A DNA stretch of 5,393 bases from DATJXG01 sp035500455 (GTDB taxonomy: Bacteria > Acidobacteriota > Terriglobia > Terriglobales > Acidobacteriaceae). Position numbers and translations under genes: made by a program. Positions 1 to 4,237 of the stretch are shown in pieces; the first letter of the stretch is position 1; every line of letters starts with the position of its first letter. Where the stretch lies: NCBI GenBank assembly GCA_035500455.1, contig DATJXG010000441.1, positions 1-5,393 on the forward strand. The letters are read 5' to 3'. The notes beneath the pieces were generated by a model, which did no database searches, had not been told where the DNA came from, and worked only from the letters and a program-made list of their open reading frames with translations.

Positions 1-174
1 GTGGATTGGTTCCTGGTGGCGGCAGCCACGGCCATATTTGTCTTCTTCGCGGCAATCGCGCGCGCGCCGCGAATCTCCATTCACTGGGGCGCCGTAGCGG
101 TCCTCAGCGTCGCGACTATCGCTCTGCTCACGCTATGCGCATGGTTCCTGTGGCGCACCACGCGCTTCCATTGA
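1..174 (+). CDS. Small two-helix membrane protein, or C-terminal end of a larger one
   Basis: Frame 1 is open from the first base of the window to a TGA at 172-174 and gives 57 residues. The first codon is GTG, so this could be a complete tiny gene, but with nothing visible upstream it could equally be the tail of a longer membrane protein. Two hydrophobic stretches are clear: about residues 3-20 (rich in Ala, Phe and Val) and about 30-52 (Ala, Val, Leu, ending in WFLW). A short basic, polar segment containing RAPR and a His separates them. The C-terminus is basic (RTTRFH), which would favour a cytoplasmic end by the positive-inside rule. I recognise no family and assign no function. An overlapping frame starting at ATG 6 encodes an Arg/His-rich product and looks like a shadow. 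A likely promoter for the next gene begins only 26 bases after the stop, so the two genes are probably separate units. Confidence 0.5.
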   Translation: MDWFLVAAATAIFVFFAAIARAPRISIHWGAVAVLSVATIALLTLCAWFLWRTTRFH

Positions 175-199
175 GACCTGTCCGCCGTCCAGCCTGAGC

Positions 200-229
200 T
201 TGACCTTGCCAAAAACGCTGCCGGATAAT
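200..229 (+). promoter_or_regulatory. Sigma70-like promoter for the FAD oxidoreductase gene
   Basis: TTGACC at 200-205 (five of six matches to the -35 consensus) is followed after 18 bases by GATAAT at 224-229 (five of six matches to the -10 consensus). The start of transcription would fall near 235-237, giving a leader of about 70 bases before the ATG at 305. It lies in the gap between the small membrane protein and the oxidoreductase, where a promoter is expected. Housekeeping promoters in GC-rich phyla can be more degenerate, so the assignment rests on motif match and position only. Confidence 0.55.
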
Positions 230-272
230 CGATTCACGCATTGCTTTCGATATGCAATCCATCATCGATTCA
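225..272 (+). promoter_or_regulatory. Operator-like cluster: inverted repeat flanked by direct repeats
   Basis: A nine-base direct repeat ATCGATTCA occurs at 228-236 and 264-272. It extends to 12 bases with one mismatch if 225-236 is compared with 261-272. Between the copies lies an inverted repeat, ATTGC at 240-244 and GCAAT at 254-258, with a nine-base spacer. The cluster overlaps the end of the predicted -10 element and the expected transcription start, the usual place for a repressor site. Which regulator binds, if any, cannot be told from the sequence. The repeats are short, so chance is possible. Confidence 0.3.
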
Positions 273-304
273 TCTGATCTCTCCGCGCGCCGCGCGCTCT
301 TCTC

Positions 305-2191
305 ATGGATTCACCGATAACCCGGCGCGACTTCCTCGGCTCCACGCTCCTGGCTTCTGGAGCGGTACTGCTTTCGGGTGCCACTCCCACCCAACTGCTC
401 GCTGAAAAAGACGAATTCACCGGCTATGGCGGCGTGGGCGAATACAGTAATTCCAACGGCAACACGCTGGAGGTTCTTCAGGCCGGCCACACCATTCGCG
501 ACCGCATCTACGATCCGCTTCCCAAAGATGTCATCGAGACCGGCGAAACTTACGATTGCGTAATCGTCGGCGGGGGCATCAGCGGGCTGGCCGCCGCTCT
601 GTTCTTCCAGCGCCAGGCAGGCCCGCAGATGAAGTGCCTGGTGCTCGAAAACCATCCGATCTTTGGCGGCGAAGCCAAGCAGAATGAGTTTCTGGTGGAC
701 GGCCGGCGGCTCATCGCCCACCAGGGTTCGGCGATTTATCAGCTGCAGTATCCCTACAGTTTTCTCGCCCACTTCTACGACTCCATCGGCCTGAAAACGC
801 CAAGGCTCACCTATCAGAAGTGGGCCGGCCCGCAGCCTGAGCTGGAGCTTTCGCGAACTCCTTATGAAGCCGCCGGCATGGAGCATGGCCAGTACGGCTT
901 CTGGTTCGGAGCGAAGTTCGGCCAGAAGGCGGGAACGTGGCTGATCGATCCGCTGGGCAAGAACCTCGAGGGCGCTCCGGTTTCCGCGTCAGCCCGCGCC
1001 CAGTGGCTGCGCTGGCTGAAGGGTGTGCCCGTGGAGCAGAAGAGCTTCGTGCATCCCAAGGTAGAAGGCGATGCCATCTCGCGCTATCTCGATTCCATCA
1101 CTCTTGAGCAGCACTACATGGAGCGCTTCGGACTCAGCCAGGAAACAGTCCGCACATTTCTTTCCCCGGTCGAAGGCGGAGGATCGGGCCTCGGTCCTGA
1201 CGCCCTTTCTGCATATTCGGATTACGCCTTCGAAATGCTGCATCCGCTCGCCGATGAAACCGAGGGCACCGATCAGATGTTTCCCGGCGGCAATGCGACC
1301 ATCGCCCGCCTGATGGTGAAGAGCCTGGTCCCCGCCGCGATTGACGGAGAAGATGACGTTGAGGCAGTCTGCCGCAACAGGGTAAATTTTCCTGCTCTCG
1401 ATGCCGTGGGCGCAGCTGCCCGCATTCGGCTCGCCTCAACCGCGATCGCTGTTCAGCACGATGGCGATGCCAGCAAAGCCGATGCGGTCACCATCGTCTA
1501 TCTCCGTAGCGGCAAGCTGTATCGCGTAAAGGCGCGCTCCGCGGTGATGGCCGGCGGAAGCTGGACCACAAGGCACATCGTCAGCGATCTCCCCGAGGCG
1601 CACCGCCAGGCCTACGCGCAGTTCTACCGCTCGCCCTGCATGATGGCCAACGTCGCTGTTCGCAACTGGCGCTTCCTTTACAGGATGGGAATGAGCGGCT
1701 GCCGCTGGTTTGAGGGCTTCGGCAACTACGTGGAAGTGCGCAAGCTGGCGCTCACCGGCATCGAGCCTCCGACCATCAGCCCCGATTCGCCGGTGGTGCT
1801 TTCGCTGAAAGTGCTCTATTCGTATCCCGGCGAGCCCACCGAGGCGCAGGGCAACCGCGGCCGCGGCGAGATGCTGGCAACTTCGTTCAAGGACTATGAG
1901 ACGCAAATCCGCCAGCAGTTCACCCAGATGTTCGCCGGCTCCGGCTTCGATGCGCAGCGTGACATCGCCGGAATCATCCTCAACCGCTGGGGCCACGCCT
2001 ACCTGAGCCCGCAGCCGGGATTTTTCTTCGGCCGTGACGGCAAGCCTGCGCCTCGGGAAACCCTGCGCCGCGCCCCCTTCGGCCGCATTGCCTTCGCCAA
2101 CACCGACCTCGCCGGCGCCATGGATCACCGGTTCTCTATTCTGGAAGCCAAGCGCGCCGTGGAACAACTTCTCGACCAGGTGTTGACCTGA
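305..2191 (+). CDS. Tat-exported FAD-dependent oxidoreductase, spermidine dehydrogenase (SpdH)-like
   Basis: A 628-residue flavoprotein. The N-terminus has a twin-arginine signal (T-R-R-D-F-L-G at residues 6-12, then a hydrophobic stretch at about 13-25), so export of a folded, cofactor-loaded protein to the periplasm is expected. A Rossmann nucleotide-binding motif follows at 86-103 (VIVGGGISGLAAALF), with Glu115 at the end of the second strand as the likely ribose-binding acid and a Gly-Gly pair at 121-122. A second conserved block lies near 326-345 (FPGGNATIARLMVKSLVP). The C-terminal FAD-binding segment is at about 592-622 (FGRIAFANTD and the following helix). Motif order and length match what I remember of bacterial spermidine dehydrogenases, which oxidise polyamines and pass electrons to a non-oxygen acceptor. 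The substrate here is not proven, and another amine or alcohol is possible. ATG 305 is chosen because it starts the Tat signal; no clear Shine-Dalgarno site is seen, and 285-300 is CG-rich. The sugar kinase follows closely on the same strand. Confidence 0.8.
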   Translation: MDSPITRRDFLGSTLLASGAVLLSGATPTQLLAEKDEFTGYGGVGEYSNSNGNTLEVLQAGHTIRDRIYDPLPKDVIETGETYDCVIVGGGISGLAAALFFQRQAGPQMKCLVLENHPIFGGEAKQNEFLVDGRRLIAHQGSAIYQLQYPYSFLAHFYDSIGLKTPRLTYQKWAGPQPELELSRTPYEAAGMEHGQYGFWFGAKFGQKAGTWLIDPLGKNLEGAPVSASARAQWLRWLKGVPVEQKSFVHPKVEGDAISRYLDSITLEQHYMERFGLSQETVRTFLSPVEGGGSGLGPDALSAYSDYAFEMLHPLADETEGTDQMFPGGNATIARLMVKSLVPAAIDGEDDVEAVCRNRVNFPALDAVGAAARIRLASTAIAVQHDGDASKADAVTIVYLRSGKLYRVKARSAVMAGGSWTTRHIVSDLPEAHRQAYAQFYRSPCMMANVAVRNWRFLYRMGMSGCRWFEGFGNYVEVRKLALTGIEPPTISPDSPVVLSLKVLYSYPGEPTEAQGNRGRGEMLATSFKDYETQIRQQFTQMFAGSGFDAQRDIAGIILNRWGHAYLSPQPGFFFGRDGKPAPRETLRRAPFGRIAFANTDLAGAMDHRFSILEAKRAVEQLLDQVLT

Positions 2192-2269
2192 GCCGCCTCC
2201 GCCCCTTCACTGCACAATCATAGGTATGATGATTCGGCTGGTGTGCCTTCGCGACCCCAGCGTGAACTC

Positions 2270-3202
2270 ATGACACTCGCTATCGTCGATCTCGTCGGCG
2301 TCGGACTGAACGCCACCGACACCCTGATCCCGCTGCCTCACTATCCGGCGCTGGGATCGAAGGTCGAATTTCATTCCGCCAACGTTCTGCCCGGCGGACA
2401 GGTCGCCACGGCGGTCGTTGCCTGCCAGCAGTGGGGAATGCGCACGCGTTACGTGGGCAAGGTCGGCGACGATCATGCTGCCGCCATGCACTGCGCTGAG
2501 TTCAACCGGCTGGGCGTGGAGGCGCATCTCCTAACCGCTCCCGGGTGCCCCAGCCAGCAGGCTTTCATTCTCGTGGACGATGCCGGTGAGCGTACCGTTC
2601 TATGGAAGCGCGATGCTCGCCTCACTCTGCAGCCGGAAGAACTGCAGCAAAAGTGGATCGTGAACGCGCGCGTCCTCCACCTCGATGGGCATGACACCGC
2701 TGCCGCAGTGACCGCCGCGGGCTGGGCGCGCGAGGCGGGAGTTCCGGTGGTTGCTGATCTCGACGAACTTTATCCCGGAGTGGAGGCGCTGCTGCCCAAA
2801 GTCGATTACCTCATCACCAGCCGCGACATCCCCGGCCGCTTGGAGGGAGACGACGACCTGCTGCGCTCGCTGCCGGAAGTTCGCAGCCGCTACGGCTGCC
2901 GCCTGACCGCGGCTACGCTCGGCCACGAAGGCGTCCTCGCCTGGGATGGCTCCCGCTTCCACTACGCGCCCGCCTTCCGCGTGGAAGTGAAAGATACCAC
3001 CGGCGCCGGCGACATCTTCCACGCCGGCTTCATCTACGGACTGCTGCAAGGCTGGCCGCTTCCACGCCAGCTCGAATTCGCCTGCGCCGCCGCCGCCCTG
3101 AACTGCACCGGAACCGGCGCCCGCGGCGGCATTCAGTCGGCTGAAAACATAGAAGCACTGATCGCCTCAGGCCACCACCACCCATCCGCATTCAACCTTT
3201 GA
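2270..3202 (+). CDS. PfkB/ribokinase-family carbohydrate kinase
   Basis: A cytosolic kinase of about 310 residues, normal for the family, which phosphorylates sugars or nucleosides with ATP. Counting from ATG 2270, the first PfkB signature lies at about 42-68 (GGQVATAVVACQQWG, then VGKVGDD). A TLGHEG turn is at about 216-221. The second signature is DTTGAGD at 242-248; its last Asp is the expected catalytic base and the preceding glycines form the anion hole. The early GLNATDTL segment (residues 12-19) carries the Asp that commonly touches the sugar. The NxxE magnesium motif of many members is not obvious; the corresponding strand reads ITSRD. Substrate cannot be assigned. The frame also opens nine codons earlier at GTG 2243, but 2270 is preferred because it is an ATG and the first strand begins right after it; neither start has a good Shine-Dalgarno site. 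The gap of 78 bases from the oxidoreductase, without a terminator, allows co-transcription. A REP-like hairpin starts four bases after the stop. Confidence 0.85.
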   Translation: MTLAIVDLVGVGLNATDTLIPLPHYPALGSKVEFHSANVLPGGQVATAVVACQQWGMRTRYVGKVGDDHAAAMHCAEFNRLGVEAHLLTAPGCPSQQAFILVDDAGERTVLWKRDARLTLQPEELQQKWIVNARVLHLDGHDTAAAVTAAGWAREAGVPVVADLDELYPGVEALLPKVDYLITSRDIPGRLEGDDDLLRSLPEVRSRYGCRLTAATLGHEGVLAWDGSRFHYAPAFRVEVKDTTGAGDIFHAGFIYGLLQGWPLPRQLEFACAAAALNCTGTGARGGIQSAENIEALIASGHHHPSAFNL

Positions 3203-3206
3203 GAAT

Positions 3207-3233
3207 GTAGGCGCGGGCGTCCTCGCCCGTGCG
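3207..3233 (+). repeat. REP-like palindrome, copy 1 (forward)
   Basis: The core CGGGCG (3214-3219), loop TCCT (3220-3223) and CGCCCG (3224-3229) form a perfect six-pair stem, extended by three outer pairs (GCG 3211-3213 with TGC 3230-3232, including one G-U). The unit matches the reverse complement of 3291-3317 at 24 of 27 positions. It lies immediately behind the kinase stop, as REP elements often do. It could also stabilise the 3' end of the kinase message. There is no T-run after it, so it is not a standard intrinsic terminator. Confidence 0.65.
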
Positions 3234-3290
3234 GAAGCGAAGCCGAACCGTAAGCTCAAAAACGAAACTCGCCAGATTCTGTTAACCTGT

Positions 3291-3317
3291 CGCACGCGCG
3301 AGGACGCGCGCGCCCAC
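3291..3317 (-). repeat. REP-like palindrome, copy 2 (inverted)
   Basis: Read on the minus strand this is the same unit as 3207-3233, with stem CGCGCG, loop TCCT and stem CGCGCG. Two of the three differences between copies are a G-C to C-G swap on opposite sides of the stem, so pairing is kept; the third lies outside the stem. A 57-base spacer (3234-3290) separates the two copies, a head-to-head arrangement like the bacterial interspersed mosaic elements built from paired REPs. No transposase (RAYT) gene is in the window. Confidence 0.65.
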
Positions 3318-3342
3318 GTTTGACGTCCCCAGATACGGCTGC

Positions 3343-3371
3343 TTGCTAATCTCCCGCTTCTCGCGTAGTAT
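3343..3371 (+). promoter_or_regulatory. Candidate promoter of the cold-shock gene
   Basis: TTGCTA at 3343-3348 and TAGTAT at 3366-3371 are separated by 17 bases, each matching four of six consensus bases. Transcription would start near 3378 and give a leader of about 115 nt, in keeping with the long untranslated leaders known for cspA-type genes. A competing reading is TTGACG at 3320-3325 with GCTAAT at 3345-3350 (19-base spacer), which would start about 20 bases earlier. The two overlap and may both work. Confidence 0.4.
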
Positions 3372-3377
3372 CAGCAT

Positions 3378-3492
3378 GTACGTTAGACCGATTCGGTCGT
3401 GAGCAGTTCTCGCCTTCAACAGCAAGCAACCTGCACAAGTTTCTTCCGACTCCCTCCAGCGTAAATACAAAATCAAGGAACAAATTAACAAC
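3378..3492 (+). promoter_or_regulatory. Long 5' leader and ribosome binding site of the cold-shock gene
   Basis: The leader is noticeably more A-rich than the flanking genes near its 3' end. A small perfect hairpin, GACCGA-T-TCGGTC, is at 3386-3398, close to the predicted 5' end. A pyrimidine-rich tract runs at 3440-3457. The only Shine-Dalgarno-like sequence is AAGGA at 3475-3479, 13 bases from the ATG and so farther than the usual 5-9. The nine-base string CAAGGAACA at 3474-3482 recurs exactly at 3499-3507 inside codons 3-5, so the site is duplicated on both sides of the start codon. Regulation through leader structure is known for this family; here it is inferred. Confidence 0.4.
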
Positions 3493-3693
3493 ATGGAACA
3501 AGGAACAGTAAAGTGGTTCAACGATGCCAAGGGCTACGGCTTTATCAGCCGCCAGTCCGGCGAAGATGTTTTCGTGCATTTCTCAGCGATCCAGGCGGGC
3601 GGCTTCAAGAGCCTCCAGGAGGGCCAGACCGTCCAGTTCGACGTGACCAAGGGACCGAAGGGCTTGCAGGCAGAGAACGTTCAGGCGCTCTAA
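3493..3693 (+). CDS. Cold-shock domain protein (CspA family)
   Basis: A 66-residue single cold-shock domain, the standard length. It is a five-stranded OB-fold that binds single-stranded RNA and DNA in the cytoplasm, acting as an RNA chaperone that melts secondary structure. The RNP1 motif is KGYGFI at residues 13-18 and RNP2 is VFVHF at 26-30. Surface aromatics expected for nucleic-acid stacking are present (Trp8, Phe9, Tyr15, Phe17, Phe27, His29, Phe30). The opening QGTVKWFN is the usual family start and sets ATG 3493 as the true start. The gene is monocistronic by its surroundings: a promoter candidate and long leader upstream, and a strong intrinsic terminator 17 bases after the stop. Whether it is cold-induced or constitutive cannot be told, since many paralogues in this family are not cold-regulated. 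Confidence 0.96.
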   Translation: MEQGTVKWFNDAKGYGFISRQSGEDVFVHFSAIQAGGFKSLQEGQTVQFDVTKGPKGLQAENVQAL

Positions 3694-3710
3694 AACCTGT
3701 AGCGATTACG

Positions 3711-3748
3711 AGAGGCGATTCGACTGCGAATCGCCTCTTTCGCTTTTT
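3711..3748 (+). terminator. Intrinsic terminator of the cold-shock gene
   Basis: A perfect 12-pair stem, AGAGGCGATTCG (3711-3722) with CGAATCGCCTCT (3727-3738), is closed by an ACTG loop and followed by TTCGCTTTTT (3739-3748). AGCGA at 3701-3705 can also pair with TCGCT at 3740-3744 as an outer stem. It starts 17 bases after the stop codon. Confidence 0.92.
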
Positions 3749-3852
3749 GGGCGCAGTCTTCCTGTAAGCAAGTTTTTGAAACGCCCGCAAGTCCCTGTTC
3801 GTAACCGCTGCGTGGTTCCCGTTGTCACTACCCGATGGTGCCATTCCCAGGC

Positions 3853-3953
3853 GCAGCCCTCATTGGTAGATTGTGCTTGAGCAGTTTTCGGGGGAGGGCT
3901 GTTCAACTTAGCGTCCCAGGGACTCTTCGGAGTCTGGGACGCTTTGTTTATTT
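3853..3953 (+). ncRNA. Candidate small RNA ending in an orphan terminator
   Basis: A strong terminator at 3910-3953 has no coding gene in front of it, since the cold-shock transcript should already end at 3748. The 60 bases before it can fold in two mutually exclusive ways. AGCCCTC (3855-3861) can pair with GAGGGCT (3894-3900). Alternatively TTGAGCAG (3877-3884) can pair with CTGTTCAA (3899-3906, one G-U), showing a G-rich loop with GGGGGAGGG. A weak promoter is possible (TTCCCA 3844-3849, 17 bases, TAGATT 3867-3872), which would start near 3879 and give about 75 nt; a start farther left is also possible. No known RNA family is recognised. The alternative reading is a back-up terminator for the cold-shock message. 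Confidence 0.25.
3910..3953 (+). terminator. Strong intrinsic terminator with C(UUCG)G tetraloop
   Basis: AGCGTCCCAG (3910-3919) pairs perfectly with CTGGGACGCT (3934-3943). After a two-base GG bulge, ACTC (3922-3925) pairs with GAGT (3930-3933) around a TTCG loop closed by C-G, the known extra-stable tetraloop. TTGTTTATTT follows at 3944-3953. The U-rich tail is only on the plus-strand side, so it acts on rightward transcripts and not on the hydrolase gene coming from the right. Confidence 0.85.
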
Positions 3954-3973
3954 AGGGGGAACAGCGCGGCCTC

Positions 3974-4053
3974 ACAGGCTGCGGAAAAACTCTGATCCGC
4001 ATGGAGTTTGGGAAGGGCACGAATTTACAGGCTGCGGAAACACTCACGAATTT
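3974..4053 (+). repeat. Short direct repeats in the intergenic region
   Basis: ACAGGCTGCGGAAAAACTC (3974-3992) is repeated at 4027-4045 with one mismatch in 19 bases, 53 bases apart. A nine-base repeat, CACGAATTT, overlaps this at 4018-4026 and 4045-4053. AAACTC (3987-3992) can also pair with GAGTTT (4005-4010). The block has no convincing coding potential and looks like remnants of dispersed intergenic repeats. Confidence 0.55.
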
Positions 4054-4071
4054 GTCGATCACCATGGAAGA

Positions 4072-4120
4072 GCGGCCCTTCAGGGCCGCGTAAGCCCCAA
4101 GTCAATGAGGGCTTTAGCCC
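4072..4120 (+). repeat. Pair of intergenic palindromes
   Basis: The first hairpin is GCGGCCC (4072-4078), loop TTCA, GGGCCGC (4083-4089), a perfect seven-pair stem. The second is GGGC (4109-4112), loop TTTA, GCCC (4117-4120). As an alternative, AAGCCC (4092-4097) can pair with GGGCTT (4109-4114). Palindromes of this GGGC-TTTA-GCCC type recur in acidobacterial intergenic regions as I remember them, which is part of the taxonomic guess. No T-run follows either hairpin. Confidence 0.6.
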
Positions 4121-4164
4121 CGGTATTCTTCTCCGCGGCCAAATCGACTTCACCGACAATGAAC

Positions 4165-4191
4165 CGCAAAGAGCGCAAAGGACGCGAAGAA
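4165..4191 (+). repeat. Nine-base tandem repeat, three imperfect units
   Basis: The units are CGCAAAGAG (4165-4173), CGCAAAGGA (4174-4182) and CGCGAAGAA (4183-4191). Similar A/G-rich tandem strings appear in intergenic DNA of many environmental bacteria and, when translated, give spurious Lys/Arg/Glu-rich peptides. The unit length is a multiple of three, which helps false reading frames stay open across it. It lies 47 bases from the hydrolase stop. Confidence 0.6.
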
Positions 4192-4237
4192 AAACCCAAA
4201 GACGAACGCGACGTCGCAGACGGCCCTGCCGAATTCT

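Noticed and set aside
1436..2167. A 243-codon open frame on the minus strand inside the oxidoreductase gene, and a similar 191-codon one at 311-886
   Set aside because: They are antisense shadows of a well-supported GC-rich gene with clear family motifs. Their products are Gly/Ala/Arg-rich and show no domain signature.
2243..2269. GTG at 2243 as the start of the kinase
   Set aside because: It adds nine residues with no role in the fold and has no better ribosome binding site than ATG 2270, so ATG was preferred. It is not fully excluded.
3321..3333. TGACGT followed by CCCCAGA, resembling the cold box of enterobacterial cspA leaders
   Set aside because: Only the first six bases match well, it lies upstream of the preferred transcription start, and the motif is described from a distant phylum. 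Chance match is likely.
3207..4191. CRISPR array or mobile-element ends
   Set aside because: The repeats are of different types, too few, and lack regular spacers. No transposase, integrase or cas gene and no target-site duplication are visible.
4191..4237. Possible terminator for the minus-strand hydrolase (palindrome GCGACGTCGC at 4208-4217 followed on the minus strand by T-rich sequence)
   Set aside because: The palindrome has no room for a hairpin loop and is not directly next to a continuous T-run, so the structure does not meet terminator criteria.
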